The notes under the pieces were generated by a model, which saw only the letters and a program-made list of their open reading frames with translations, made no database searches and had not been told where the DNA came from. This document shows positions 24,408 through 33,593 of a stretch of 64,000 bases of DNA, piece by piece. Each line of letters begins with the position of its first letter. Position 1 is the first letter of the stretch. Source of the stretch: Roseivirga sp. 4D4 (GTDB taxonomy: Bacteria; Bacteroidota; Bacteroidia; Cytophagales; Cyclobacteriaceae); NCBI RefSeq assembly GCF_001747095.1, contig NZ_MDGP01000001.1, positions 2,463,001 through 2,527,000 on the forward strand. Direction: 5' to 3'. Both the position numbers and the translations under genes were made by a program.

Positions 24408-25031
24408 TCACACGCTGGACCAGGACTTCTGTCCCGGCTCAAGTGGAATACATCCATTATAATTAACAGGTATAGGATCATAGGCCATTACTGTCTCGCC
24501 CACTAGCTCTGAAGTGTAATAACTGCTGAATGTGGCATCAACCACCGAAGTCACAAAATGTACTTCTACAAAGTCATCACTCTTCTCCCCTTCATCATTG
24601 AAAGTTTCCCGATAGTTCCTTAGCGTATTAGGATCATCGTTATACTTTCTGAAATAGCTATTGATCGCATCTGTTATTTGTTGGGTAGTCGCTTTATTGA
24701 AAGATACTTCTTGATTCTCGTTAAAGTTCTTTACAAAGACGACCAGCCCTCTTTTGAAATATTCAGATTCTAACTCCGAACTAAATACAGAAAATGCCTG
24801 ATCTAAATGATTTGGCACACCTGCCTCGATTGCCCCGGGAGTAGTCGTTTTGGGTGCAATACCCTCACAAATTTTTTCCATCTGAGCCGCTTCTTCGGGT
24901 GTGAAGAAGACCGGAATCCAATCCACGGTTGGCTTAGCCGAGCAACCTTGCATGGCGCCAAACAGCATGCTCGAAGAGAACAATGCCGCAGAGCCAAAAC
25001 CTATATTCTTAAGTGCTTTTCTTCTTTCCAT
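24408..25031 (-). CDS. Gluconate 2-dehydrogenase subunit 3-like lipoprotein
   Basis: Small subunit of a membrane-bound FAD-dependent (GMC-type) dehydrogenase. The N-terminus ERRKALKNIGFGSAALF resembles a Tat signal (one Arg pair, no strict SRRxFLK) and is followed by a lipobox-like MQGC, suggesting a Tat-exported lipoprotein. The body (FTPEEAAQMEKICEGIAPKT, HLDQAFSVFSSELESEYFKRGL) matches the subunit 3 family. It lies 3 bp after the large-subunit gene. In other bacteria this subunit carries the folded catalytic subunit through the Tat pathway. Confidence 0.82.
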   Translation of the reverse strand: MERRKALKNIGFGSAALFSSSMLFGAMQGCSAKPTVDWIPVFFTPEEAAQMEKICEGIAPKTTTPGAIEAGVPNHLDQAFSVFSSELESEYFKRGLVVFVKNFNENQEVSFNKATTQQITDAINSYFRKYNDDPNTLRNYRETFNDEGEKSDDFVEVHFVTSVVDATFSSYYTSELVGETVMAYDPIPVNYNGCIPLEPGQKSWSSV

Positions 25032-25034
25032 AGC

Positions 25035-26786
25035 TTATAGGTTTCCTTTTTTAAGTTGATCTGCTGCATAATTTGCTGCCCTTGCACTAAAAGCCATATA
25101 ACCCAAAGATGGATTATGGCACGCAGCTGAAGTCATAAATGCTCCATCCGTAACGAAAACGTTCTTACAAGCATGGACTTGATTCCACTTATTAAGTACC
25201 GAAGTCTTTGGGTCACGTCCCATTCTTGCAGTACCCATTTCGTGAATTCCAAGGCCCATATGAGGCCCATTGTCATACGTTCCGACATTCTTAAAGCCAG
25301 CGGCTTCTAGCATCTCCGCACCAGCGGCTGCCATGTCTTTACGCATTTCATACTCGTTTTCATGAAAGTTTCCTGCGTCAAACCTGACTTGCGGTAAACC
25401 CCACTGATCCAAGTTATCATAATCTAATTTCATGTGGTTTTTATGTTGAGGCAATACCTCACCAAAGCCTCCAAATCCCATAGTCCAGCCTCCTGGCTCC
25501 ATGAGCATATCTTTGATATTACCACCAACTCGGGTATTTCTCATTTCAGCGATGCTACGACCCCAGCCATCTCGGCCAGCTCCACCTTGATATCCATAAC
25601 CACGAATGAAGTTTTTCATGTTAGAGCTTCCGCCAAGGTTTCTAAAACGAGGTATATATATACCGTTCGCTCTACGGCCCTTGAAGTACTTGTCCTCATA
25701 ACCTTCGACAGTGGCATAAGCACCAACGCCTAGGTGATGATCCATGATGTTATGTCCAAGTTCTCCACTATCATTACCTAAGCCATTAGGAAAGCGTTCG
25801 CTCTTAGACTGCATCAAGATACTTGCAGAGGCAATGGCTGAAGCACAAAGGAAAATTACTTTTGCATAATACTCGGTGGACTCCTTAGTATTCTGATCGA
25901 TAGCTCGAACACCGGTTGCCTTACCAGTACTATCATCGTAGATGACTTCATGTACAATGGCATCTGTCTGAATCGTCAAATTGCCACTTTCTACACCAGC
26001 TGGAAGAGTAGATGACAAACTCGAAAAGTACCCTCCATAAGGACAACCTCTCATACACCTGTTTCTCATGAGGCATTGTGCCCTTCCTCCAGGATTCTTG
26101 TGGTCCGGCTGACTCACAGCCAAAGGTTCAGTTAAGTGAGCCGTTCTACCAATGGTCACCCATCGGTTGTTCCACTTACTTTCTACCGCCTTTTGAAAAT
26201 CCTTTTCAACGCAATTCATCTCCATTGGAGGAAGAAACTTACCGTCAGGTAGTTGTTTGAATCCCCGGTTTTCGCCACTTACACCAATGTAGCGTTCTAC
26301 ATAGTCATACCAGGGCTTAATATCTTTGTACCGAACAGGCCAGTCTACACCGAAACCGTCTTTTTTATTTGCTGTAAAATCAATATCACTTAAGCGGTAA
26401 CTTTGCCGGCCCCAGGTAATTGATCTTCCACCTAAGTGATAGCCTCTCATCCAATCAAATCGAGTGTCTTCCTGGTATGGGTTTTCACTGTCCTTTACAA
26501 AAAAATGGCGGTGTGCCTCAGCGGTGGTATAACCAGTTCTGTTTTGTTTTGGGTAATCCTTTTCGATTACCTCCTTTGGGGTCCTACCTCTATTGGGTAG
26601 ATCCCAAGTGTCCATGGTGGCGGTATGATAGTCTTTGATGTGCTCGATTTTACGACCACGTTCTAATACCAGCGTTTGCAGGCCATTTTCACTAAGTTCC
26701 TTAGCGGCCCAACCTCCACTGATACCCGACCCAACCACAATAGCATCATAGGTTCTTTCCTGCTTTGCTTTTAGGTTTAAATTCAT
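25035..26786 (-). CDS. GMC-family FAD oxidoreductase (catalytic subunit)
   Basis: Large subunit of a sugar/alcohol dehydrogenase of the gluconate/2-keto-gluconate/fructose dehydrogenase type. FAD-binding VVGSGISGGWAAKELSENG at residues ~17-35, a RGYHLGGRSITWGR segment (flavin contact), and C-terminal CHNPSLGYMAFSARAA with the catalytic His-Asn. It has no signal of its own, consistent with Tat export with the subunit 3 protein. A motif CLMRNRCMRGCPYGG with several Cys is also present, as in relatives. No cytochrome subunit gene is adjacent. The substrate is unknown. Confidence 0.88.
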   Translation of the reverse strand: MNLNLKAKQERTYDAIVVGSGISGGWAAKELSENGLQTLVLERGRKIEHIKDYHTATMDTWDLPNRGRTPKEVIEKDYPKQNRTGYTTAEAHRHFFVKDSENPYQEDTRFDWMRGYHLGGRSITWGRQSYRLSDIDFTANKKDGFGVDWPVRYKDIKPWYDYVERYIGVSGENRGFKQLPDGKFLPPMEMNCVEKDFQKAVESKWNNRWVTIGRTAHLTEPLAVSQPDHKNPGGRAQCLMRNRCMRGCPYGGYFSSLSSTLPAGVESGNLTIQTDAIVHEVIYDDSTGKATGVRAIDQNTKESTEYYAKVIFLCASAIASASILMQSKSERFPNGLGNDSGELGHNIMDHHLGVGAYATVEGYEDKYFKGRRANGIYIPRFRNLGGSSNMKNFIRGYGYQGGAGRDGWGRSIAEMRNTRVGGNIKDMLMEPGGWTMGFGGFGEVLPQHKNHMKLDYDNLDQWGLPQVRFDAGNFHENEYEMRKDMAAAGAEMLEAAGFKNVGTYDNGPHMGLGIHEMGTARMGRDPKTSVLNKWNQVHACKNVFVTDGAFMTSAACHNPSLGYMAFSARAANYAADQLKKGNL

Positions 26787-26920
26787 TGAGAATAGTCTTG
26801 AGTAAAAGTTTATACAATCTTATCCAGCGCGTATTCTGGGATAGGAAAGAAATATAAACAGAATGCGTCAAAAATGACAGGAAGTTTTGACCTATGGCAA
26901 TGTCAAAAGGGTGGGAAACA

Positions 26921-26947
26921 AAAAAGCCTCGACATATCGAGGCTTTT
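26921..26947 (-). terminator. Terminator of the DUF2795 gene
   Basis: A 9-bp perfect stem (AAGCCTCGA/TCGAGGCTT, loop CATA) flanked by Ts on both strands, directly after the DUF2795 stop. The 163-bp stretch upstream of the GMC gene holds no other recognisable element. Confidence 0.8.
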
Positions 26948-26949
26948 TC

Positions 26950-27171
26950 TTAATATTCGTCTTCGTTGAAGAAGAAGTCTTCTTTTGTCGGATAGTCCGG
27001 CCAAATTTCTTCTATACTTTCGTATGGTTGTCCATCGTCTTCAAGTTCTTGAAGGTTCTCGACAACTTCTAGTGGTGCACCAGAGCGAATTGAAAAGTCA
27101 ATCAATTCATCCTTGGTGGCTGGCCAAGGGGCATCTTCCAAATATGAAGCAAGTTCTAATGTCCAGTACAT
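26950..27171 (-). CDS. DUF2795 small protein
   Basis: A 73-residue acidic protein. The DUF2795 pattern LASYLEDAPWPATKDELIDFSI and APLEVVENLQELEDDGQPYES is clear. The C-terminus is rich in Asp/Glu/Phe (KEDFFFNEDEY). It has no signal peptide and is probably cytoplasmic. The family's function is not known, though a helical fold related to small DNA/RNA-binding domains has been suggested. It is alone between terminators. Confidence 0.8.
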   Translation of the reverse strand: MYWTLELASYLEDAPWPATKDELIDFSIRSGAPLEVVENLQELEDDGQPYESIEEIWPDYPTKEDFFFNEDEY

Positions 27172-27252
27172 TTCTCTTCTTGTTTATGGCGTGCAAAAGA
27201 ATAGAATAAATTCCTAAAATTCAAATGCTTAAATGCAATTATTTTCAATACG

Positions 27253-28488
27253 CTAACTAAGGTTTTTTAGTTCAGTCAGAATATCTTTTTTAATCTCTAC
27301 TTTAAGTTTCTGTTGCGCAAGTTTACGGTCCAATAAATTATCTAAACCACTCGCCATGTTGAACTTACCAAGATTCTCCTCGAAAGTTTTCAACTCACTG
27401 TAATCTCTGTCTAAAAGTCCTCTCAGCAGCCGAATGCGCAGCTTGTTTAGATCCGATTCTGATAAACCTTTCTTAGCCTTCTTTTCTACCAAAGTGTTTA
27501 AAAATCTCTTCTCGGAGATCATCCCTGTAAGTCTCAGGTATTGGGCCGAAAGTTGCTGAGACACTTCCTTGTCCAAACCACCAACGCCCTTCCACTTCTT
27601 CTTTATCTGATTCAAATCAATCTTTGGTGTCAAAGACGTATTAGCCTTTTCCAACTCCGCAATAATCTTTTCTTTCAGTTTGAGATTGTCCTGAGGGGTC
27701 AATTTCGCTTTGGCTTTCTCAAGCTTTTTGGCTTCTTCCAACGATGACTTAATGATGGTCTGAAACCGCTGCCAGAATTCGTTGTGCTTATTAGGCTTGA
27801 TCTTTCCTAGTGCTTGCCATTCTTCCTTAAAAGAGCTTATTGACTTACGGAGAGCGGTGATGTCTTTTATGGAGTTCAAGGCCTCAGCCTTAATTAGAAA
27901 TTCCTCAAAAGCTGCCTCTTTCTCCTCGCTCATTTTCTCCAGATCGGCATAAAATGAAGACCTTCTTGTATAGAATTTATCGATCAAAGCCTTAAAAGAA
28001 CCCTCAACCTCTTCTCTTTTTCCTTGATCTATAGCTCCTGTCTTTAGCCATTTACCTTGAATCTCCTTTACTGCTGCCGAAGAAGCCTTCCAGTCGTGAC
28101 TTTCTGCCACTTCCTTTAGCTGGTCTAATAGGGCTGTTTTAATTTCAAGGTTCTTCTCTCTATTGGCCTTTATATATGCGGTCAATTCTTCCTGCAATCC
28201 ATACAATGTGGTATACAAAGACTCAAAATCACCTATAGCATCGAACGTGTGCAAGCTATCGATGAGACGATCCACTTGTACAAGGAAGGAACCTTTATTG
28301 GTATTGGAAGCAATCTTAGTCTTCACTTCTTCCACCTTTTCCACAGCCATGTCAAAGCGGGCGGTGTAATGGTTCAATGCTTGTTCTTCGGTTTCAGTAA
28401 CTTCAGCCAAGGCCAAATCAGGAAATTCCATAAAGCCTTTCCGATAAATTTTTCCGTCTAAAACGTATCCGTAATCTTTCTTTTCCAA
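27253..28488 (-). CDS. DUF349-repeat protein
   Basis: A 411-residue, strongly helical, Lys/Glu-rich cytoplasmic protein. Repeated DUF349-type units are visible: each has a W near EIQGKWLKTGAI, SFKEEWQALGKIKPNKHNEFWQRF and QIKKKWKGVGGLDKEVSQQL. The family is conserved in Bacteroidota but not functionally defined. It is divergent from ettA with a 96-bp gap. Confidence 0.8.
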   Translation of the reverse strand: MEKKDYGYVLDGKIYRKGFMEFPDLALAEVTETEEQALNHYTARFDMAVEKVEEVKTKIASNTNKGSFLVQVDRLIDSLHTFDAIGDFESLYTTLYGLQEELTAYIKANREKNLEIKTALLDQLKEVAESHDWKASSAAVKEIQGKWLKTGAIDQGKREEVEGSFKALIDKFYTRRSSFYADLEKMSEEKEAAFEEFLIKAEALNSIKDITALRKSISSFKEEWQALGKIKPNKHNEFWQRFQTIIKSSLEEAKKLEKAKAKLTPQDNLKLKEKIIAELEKANTSLTPKIDLNQIKKKWKGVGGLDKEVSQQLSAQYLRLTGMISEKRFLNTLVEKKAKKGLSESDLNKLRIRLLRGLLDRDYSELKTFEENLGKFNMASGLDNLLDRKLAQQKLKVEIKKDILTELKNLS

Positions 28489-28584
28489 TGTTGATTTTTC
28501 TAATCGGGCTCGAAATTAGTTAATTCAATTTATTGCGCTGAATTGAAGCATATTTTTTAGCATATTTGATCCAAAATCAGCCAA

Positions 28585-30264
28585 ATGAGTGATAATAAGA
28601 TCATTTTTTCAATGGCAGGCGTTAGCAAAGTCTACCCTCCCAATAAACAAGTCTTAAAGAACATATACCTCTCTTTCTTTTACGGGGCAAAAATCGGAGT
28701 ACTGGGATTGAACGGTTCTGGAAAATCTTCCCTACTCAGGATTATTGCAGGAATGGATAAAGAGTATCAGGGAGAAGTAGTTTTTTCTCCTGGATTCTCT
28801 GTAGGAATGCTAGAACAAGAACCTGATCTTGATCCTGAAAAAACTGTAAAAGAGGTCGTTGAAGAAGGTGCCAAAGAAACGGTTGATCTTCTGAAAGAAT
28901 TTGAAGACATCAATCTTAAGTTTGCTGACCCAGCAGTATTGGCAGACCCTGACGCCATGAATAAGCTGATTGAAGATCAGGGCAAGGTTCAAGAGAAGCT
29001 GGACCAGGTGAACGCCTGGGAGTTGGACTCTAGACTGGAAAGGTCGATGGATGCCTTGAGAACTCCTCCTGCCGATGCCATTATCAAAAATCTTTCTGGT
29101 GGAGAAAAAAGAAGGGTGGCACTGTGTCGTTTGTTAATCCAAGAACCGGATGTATTGTTATTAGATGAGCCAACTAACCATCTGGATGCAGAATCAGTGC
29201 ATTGGCTAGAACAACACTTAAGACAGTACAAAGGAACCGTGATTGCGGTAACTCACGATAGATACTTCTTGGATAACGTTGCTGGATGGATTCTTGAATT
29301 AGATAGAGGCGAAGGTATTCCTTGGGAAGGCAACTACTCATCTTGGCTAGATCAAAAACAAAAGCGTTTGGCCGATGAGGAAAAAACAGAGTCCAAAAGA
29401 CAAAAAACACTTCAAAGAGAGCTTGAATGGGTTCGAATGTCACCCAAAGGTCGACAGGCTAAATCTAAAGCTAGATTGGGAGCATACGATCGACTTGTCG
29501 GTCAAGAAGCTGCAGAAAAAGAACAGAAATTAGAATTATATATACCTGCCGGACCTCGATTAGGATCCAAGGTGATTGAGGCCAAAGGAGTATCCAAAGC
29601 CTTTGGAGACAAGCTTCTTTACGAAAACCTCGAATTCTCTCTACCACAAGGTGGAATAGTCGGAATTATTGGACCCAATGGCGCTGGTAAAACGACTTTG
29701 TTCAACATGATTACAGGGCGTGAAGAGCCCGATGCAGGTGACTTTGAAGTGGGCTCTACTGTTGATATTGCCTATGTAGACCAGGAGCATACAAGACTTG
29801 ACCCGAACAAATCGGTATGGGAAGTTATTTCTGAGGGCAACGAGCTCATTACATTGGGTGGTAAGGAAATCAATTCTAGAGCTTATGTGAGTCGTTTTAA
29901 CTTTAATGGCACGGACCAAAATAAAAAAGTAAGCGAGCTGTCTGGAGGAATGCGGAACAGGGTTCACCTGGCGCTTACCCTAAAGCAGGGTGCCAACTTA
30001 CTGCTCCTTGACGAACCTACTAACGATTTGGACGTTAATACTTTACGAGCATTAGAGGAAGGTTTAGACAACTTTGGTGGTTGTGCTGTAATCATTTCTC
30101 ACGACCGGTGGTTTCTGGATCGAGTTTGTACTCACATTCTAGCCTTTGAGGGTGATTCGCAGGTATATTGGTTTGAAGGTACTTATTCGGAGTATGAAGA
30201 GAATCGCAAGAAGCGACTTGGTGATGTGGGCCCAACCAGAATCAGATATAAGAAACTAGGCTAA
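28585..30264 (+). CDS. ettA: Energy-dependent translational throttle protein EttA (ABC-F)
   Basis: Ribosome-associated ABC-F protein that gates the first peptide bond according to ATP/ADP. Two ABC domains: Walker A GLNGSGKSS and GPNGAGKTT, signatures LSGGEKRRVALCRLL and LSGGMRNRVHLALTL, Walker B LLLDEPTNHLD and LLLDEPTNDLD. Between them lies the interdomain linker. Length of 559 residues matches EttA (~555) rather than Uup or YbiT. No membrane segment. It stands alone and has no clear terminator behind. Confidence 0.94.
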   Translation: MSDNKIIFSMAGVSKVYPPNKQVLKNIYLSFFYGAKIGVLGLNGSGKSSLLRIIAGMDKEYQGEVVFSPGFSVGMLEQEPDLDPEKTVKEVVEEGAKETVDLLKEFEDINLKFADPAVLADPDAMNKLIEDQGKVQEKLDQVNAWELDSRLERSMDALRTPPADAIIKNLSGGEKRRVALCRLLIQEPDVLLLDEPTNHLDAESVHWLEQHLRQYKGTVIAVTHDRYFLDNVAGWILELDRGEGIPWEGNYSSWLDQKQKRLADEEKTESKRQKTLQRELEWVRMSPKGRQAKSKARLGAYDRLVGQEAAEKEQKLELYIPAGPRLGSKVIEAKGVSKAFGDKLLYENLEFSLPQGGIVGIIGPNGAGKTTLFNMITGREEPDAGDFEVGSTVDIAYVDQEHTRLDPNKSVWEVISEGNELITLGGKEINSRAYVSRFNFNGTDQNKKVSELSGGMRNRVHLALTLKQGANLLLLDEPTNDLDVNTLRALEEGLDNFGGCAVIISHDRWFLDRVCTHILAFEGDSQVYWFEGTYSEYEENRKKRLGDVGPTRIRYKKLG

Positions 30265-30324
30265 CGGCCTGTTGCTTTTGATTTGAGAAACGTTCATTAA
30301 GCATATAATCCTTAAATTAGATCT

Positions 30325-31032
30325 ATGAGAATCAGTTGTATACTTCTGTTTAGTCTATTATCCTTTGGGCTGAGTGCACAAAGCCTCGGTATAGGTGGAA
30401 CCTCCGAAATAGTTTTTAACCTAAGAGATGGCTCAAGTAATAACCGAAGCTTTATCCGCAGTAGAATCCCAATTGGAAACACTGTTGACTTCAATCGGTA
30501 CATGCATGAAACCCCTCGAAAGGCAACAATTGTCCTCATTAAAGGAGATACGATTCGTGGCAGTTATATGTACAATATGGAAAGTGAGACACTAGAGTCT
30601 GCCGATGGTGATTCGCTGATCGCCTGGAACTTCGTAAGTACATTCGAATTTGATGCTACCAAAGATAGTCCGGCTCAGAAGTTCTCAAATATGAAGCTCG
30701 TTTGGCCAGATAGTGAATATGGCGGGTTCCTCAGAGACTTATATAGTTCAGAATATGTCAAAATAAAATACTATCTCGAATACATACCTGCGACTTGGGA
30801 TCCTTCCACACAAATGGGTGAGAAGAATGATAAGGTCATTGCAAAATCTGACAGCTACTTAAAAACTGGTGGCAATTGGAAGGAAATCCCAACTGGCAAA
30901 ACGGCCTTCTTCGACTTCTTCGGAAGATACTCAGAATCACTTAGAAAGTATGCCCGCAAAAATAAGCTCAAGCACAGAAATCCTGAAGATATTGGTAAAA
31001 TGGTGGCCTGGGTAACTAAAAGTGGAAATTAA
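30325..31032 (+). CDS. Exported protein of unknown function
   Basis: 235 residues with a signal peptide (RISCILLFSLLSFGLSAQ). No family recognised. The mature part has a segment ETPRKATIVLIKGDTIRGSY, a pattern seen in Bacteroidota proteins with an unknown N-terminal beta-domain, and ends basic (RKYARKNKLKHRNPEDIGK). Its last 17 bp overlap the convergent OsmC gene's 3' end. Periplasmic or surface location is likely. Confidence 0.65.
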   Translation: MRISCILLFSLLSFGLSAQSLGIGGTSEIVFNLRDGSSNNRSFIRSRIPIGNTVDFNRYMHETPRKATIVLIKGDTIRGSYMYNMESETLESADGDSLIAWNFVSTFEFDATKDSPAQKFSNMKLVWPDSEYGGFLRDLYSSEYVKIKYYLEYIPATWDPSTQMGEKNDKVIAKSDSYLKTGGNWKEIPTGKTAFFDFFGRYSESLRKYARKNKLKHRNPEDIGKMVAWVTKSGN

Positions 31033-31423
31033 TCTCCTGCCTCAAATCTGGGTGAAGGCTTAAGGCTACCGGACAGTTTCTACCAATTTCTTTGAGCCAT
31101 TCACGCTTTTCTTCGTTTAAGGAACAGTTATCCCAAAAGAATTCCACCTTTAGTGCTGCAATTTTTCTTGGGGCAGTGGCAGACATAACTTTAGTTGTTT
31201 CTAAATGCATACCCGTCAAATCGATTCCTTCTTTTTCTCCGGCAATAGCCATTACGGTCATCATACAGCTACCCAAAGCGGCAGCTACCGTGTCTGTAGG
31301 AGAAAAGGTCTCCCCTTTACCATTGTTATCGATAGGTGCGTCAGTAACAAACTCGTTACCAGATTTCACATGGACAGCAGTGGTTCTAAGGCCTCCGATG
31401 TATTTAGAATTGACAGTAGCCAT
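31016..31423 (-). CDS. OsmC-family protein
   Basis: Thiol peroxidase-like protein of the OsmC/Ohr superfamily, 135 residues. The two expected cysteines are Cys53 (AALGSCMMTVMA) and Cys117 (NCPVALSLHP), consistent with a reactive Cys pair that reduces organic hydroperoxides. The TDAPIDNNGKGETFSPTD segment is typical of the YhfA-like branch. Convergent with and overlapping the gene at 30325-31032. Confidence 0.85.
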   Translation of the reverse strand: MATVNSKYIGGLRTTAVHVKSGNEFVTDAPIDNNGKGETFSPTDTVAAALGSCMMTVMAIAGEKEGIDLTGMHLETTKVMSATAPRKIAALKVEFFWDNCSLNEEKREWLKEIGRNCPVALSLHPDLRQEINFHF

Positions 31424-31482
31424 AAACTAAGCAGCTTTATTTTTCGTTAATTTAGAGACCTTATTTCTACCGACAAAATTGT

Positions 31483-32208
31483 ATGCACTCATTCATTAAA
31501 AGTATCTTTTTATCCCTGCTTCTTATCATAAGTGTAAGTGCTATGGCACAACAAAATACCGAAGTTCAGGGTGAAGAGTATTCAATTGAAAATGTCTTTG
31601 GCATAAGCAAAGCTACACATGGCGGCTTACTCAGCGGTTTTTATTATAGACACTCAAAAACCTTGAGTGAAGGGAACTTAATGAATTATGGTATTGAGAT
31701 TGTCAATATCAAACATGCACGAGAGGGGAAGGAAACGACTATTACGGGCAGTACGTTCGTTTTTGGCAAGTCTAACTACCTTGTAGCCATTAGGCCTACC
31801 TATGGTAGAGAAAAGGTCCTGTTCAAAAAAGCTCCTCAACAAGGAGCCAGAATAACTGGCCTATTCTCCGCGGGCCCATCTATTGGTATGGAAATACCTT
31901 ATTTTGTAGAGTTAATCGGAAATGAGAAAGAGCAATACGATCCGGATGACAGCAGACATGGCTTTAACAGAATCATTGGTAATGCCGGGCCTTTCAGAGG
32001 GCTTGGGCAAACTAAATTTGTACTTGGCGCTCATGCCAAAGCTTCTCTTACATTTGAAACTAATTCGACCAAACAAAGAGTGTTTGGCGTTGAAGTTGGG
32101 TTCACATTAGACGTTTACACCAGAGAAATTAACATCCTTCCGGTGGCTGGTAATAATAGCGTATTCACATCCGCCTTTATGGCCATTTATTTCGGCCGTA
32201 GAAGATAG
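31483..32208 (+). CDS. Predicted outer-membrane/exported protein
   Basis: 241 residues with a signal peptide (KSIFLSLLLIISVSAMAQ). Alternating hydrophobic strands (GLLSGFYYRHSKTL, SNYLVAIRPTYGREKVLF, RITGLFSAGPSIGMEIPYF) and a final aromatic strand (FTSAFMAIYFGRRR) suggest a small beta-barrel, as in many Bacteroidota outer-membrane proteins. Name unknown. It lies upstream of lipA with a 66-bp gap that holds a promoter, so it is probably separately transcribed. Confidence 0.6.
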   Translation: MHSFIKSIFLSLLLIISVSAMAQQNTEVQGEEYSIENVFGISKATHGGLLSGFYYRHSKTLSEGNLMNYGIEIVNIKHAREGKETTITGSTFVFGKSNYLVAIRPTYGREKVLFKKAPQQGARITGLFSAGPSIGMEIPYFVELIGNEKEQYDPDDSRHGFNRIIGNAGPFRGLGQTKFVLGAHAKASLTFETNSTKQRVFGVEVGFTLDVYTREINILPVAGNNSVFTSAFMAIYFGRRR

Positions 32209-32240
32209 TCCATTCACAATTTTATTTGGAACCTTTGACT

Positions 32241-32248
32241 TACATTTG
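32241..32248 (+). promoter_or_regulatory. -7 element of the lipA promoter
   Basis: TACATTTG matches TAnnTTTG, 26 bp before the lipA ATG. A TTTG 12 bp upstream is too close to be the -33 element; no better one is seen. An unusually good AGGAGAAAG ribosome-binding site precedes the ATG. Confidence 0.45.
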
Positions 32249-32274
32249 TGTTTCAATAGACAGAGGAGAAAGCT

Positions 32275-33156
32275 ATGATAGAACTACCTGTCGTTTCTAA
32301 GGAAACTGAAGAAAGAAAAAGGAAACCGAACTGGCTTCGTGTTAAACTTCCCATTGGCCCTGAATACGCCAAGGTAAGGAAGCTGGTAGATGAGAATAAA
32401 CTCCATACAATCTGTGAGAGCGGTAATTGCCCAAATATGGGGGAATGCTGGGGAGCTGGAACAGCCACCTTTATGATCTTGGGTAATGTGTGCACCCGAT
32501 CATGCTCTTTCTGTGCTGTAGCCACGGGGCGTCCACCTGAGTACGATGAGGAAGAACCGAAGCGTGTGGCTGAAGCTATCAAAACGATGGGTGTCAAACA
32601 TGCGGTAATTACCTCAGTAAACAGAGACGAACTGAAGGATCGTGGTGCTGAAATTTGGTACCAAACCGTGGTCCAAACAAAAGCCTTAAGTCCCACCACG
32701 ACAATTGAAACCCTAATCCCAGATGTTAAAGGCAACTGGGATGCTTTAGAGCGAATGATTGATGGTGGACAAGAAGTGGTTTCTCATAACATGGAAACTG
32801 TAAAAGATCTTTACAGACGCGTTCGGCCACAAGCCAAATATGATCGAAGCTTAGAAGAGCTACATCGCATCAAGGAGTTCGGTAAAAGGTCCAAATCGGG
32901 TGCTATGCTAGGTCTGGGTGAAACGGATGATCAGGTGTTCAAATTGATGGATGACTTGGCGGAAGTAAAACTAGACATCCTAACCCTAGGTCAGTATCTA
33001 CAACCTACCAAGATGCACCATGAAGTGATTGACTATGTGCATCCTGATAAATTCGAGTTCTTTAAAGAGGAAGGACTTAAAAGAGGAATCAAATATGTTG
33101 AATCTGGTCCATTGGTGAGATCATCATATCACGCGGAAAGACACGTTCACGTTTGA
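32275..33156 (+). CDS. lipA: Lipoyl synthase
   Basis: Radical-SAM enzyme that inserts two sulfurs into octanoyl groups on lipoyl domains (PDH, OGDH and glycine cleavage H protein). The auxiliary cluster motif [13 protein letters not shown] supplies Cys47, Cys52 and Cys58; the radical-SAM motif CTRSCSFC supplies Cys73, Cys77 and Cys80. The C-terminal [19 protein letters not shown] end is complete (here [15 protein letters not shown]). At 293 residues it is full length. GcvP, whose complex needs lipoate, is ~1.2 kb away, but on the other strand. Confidence 0.97.
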   Translation: MIELPVVSKETEERKRKPNWLRVKLPIGPEYAKVRKLVDENKLHTICESGNCPNMGECWGAGTATFMILGNVCTRSCSFCAVATGRPPEYDEEEPKRVAEAIKTMGVKHAVITSVNRDELKDRGAEIWYQTVVQTKALSPTTTIETLIPDVKGNWDALERMIDGGQEVVSHNMETVKDLYRRVRPQAKYDRSLEELHRIKEFGKRSKSGAMLGLGETDDQVFKLMDDLAEVKLDILTLGQYLQPTKMHHEVIDYVHPDKFEFFKEEGLKRGIKYVESGPLVRSSYHAERHVHV

Positions 33157-33174
33157 TTCGAAAAGAAAATAATG

Positions 33175-33207
33175 AAAACCACCTCGGTTTGTCGGGGTGG
33201 TTTTTTT
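33175..33207 (+). terminator. lipA terminator
   Basis: AAAACCACC pairs with GGTGGTTTT around TCGGTTTGTCGGG-type inner sequence, followed by a run of Ts. It cuts off the frame upstream of the PadR start. Confidence 0.85.
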
Positions 33208-33215
33208 CTGTTCAA

Positions 33216-33247
33216 TTTGTAATACATCATATTATGATGTATTATTG
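33216..33247 (+). promoter_or_regulatory. padR promoter overlapping a perfect palindrome (likely operator)
   Basis: AATACATCATA (33221-33231), one central base, and TATGATGTATT (33233-33243) form a perfect 11-bp inverted repeat. It sits between TTTG (33216-33219) and TATTATTG (33240-33247, one mismatch to TAnnTTTG), i.e. in the promoter spacer. PadR-family repressors typically bind dyad ATG(N)CAT-type sites, so autorepression is a good inference. Confidence 0.7.
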
Positions 33248-33251
33248 TTCT

Positions 33252-33593
33252 ATGTATTCAAGAGAACTCTTAAAAGGCATCCTAAAACCTATTATTCTGA
33301 AGTTGCTTTCCGAGCATGATAAGATGTATGGATATGAGATTGTCCAGCATGTAAAAGAAAAGACCGAAGGCAAGGTATTGATCAAAGAAGGGTCATTGTA
33401 CCCTACCCTTCATAGTTTAACCAAGGAGGGCTATCTCTCAACAGAGTCCATATTAGTAGGTAATCGCACGCGCAAGTATTACTCGTTGACCAAAAAAGGT
33501 AATGGACTTGTAGTGCCTGCGCTCAATGAGCTAGTAGATTTTCAGACTACGCTCGGTTTACTTTTTGGAAAAGAAAAACCCGCTATCTCATGA
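33252..33593 (+). CDS. PadR-family transcriptional regulator
   Basis: 113 residues from the ATG at 33252, chosen because MYSRELLKGILKPIILKLL is the usual PadR start; the frame runs upstream through the lipA terminator, which is not credible. Winged-helix with YGYEIVQHVKE, IKEGSLYPTLHSLTKEGYLS and the wing NRTRKYYSLTKKG. The -7 box ends only 4 bases before the ATG, so the mRNA may be leaderless. It overlaps the next gene (ATGA), a common PadR-partner layout in Bacteroidota. Confidence 0.9.
   Translation: MYSRELLKGILKPIILKLLSEHDKMYGYEIVQHVKEKTEGKVLIKEGSLYPTLHSLTKEGYLSTESILVGNRTRKYYSLTKKGNGLVVPALNELVDFQTTLGLLFGKEKPAIS

Noticed and set aside
28810..29443. Minus-strand frames inside ettA
   Set aside because: Antisense shadows of a strongly conserved ABC-F gene.
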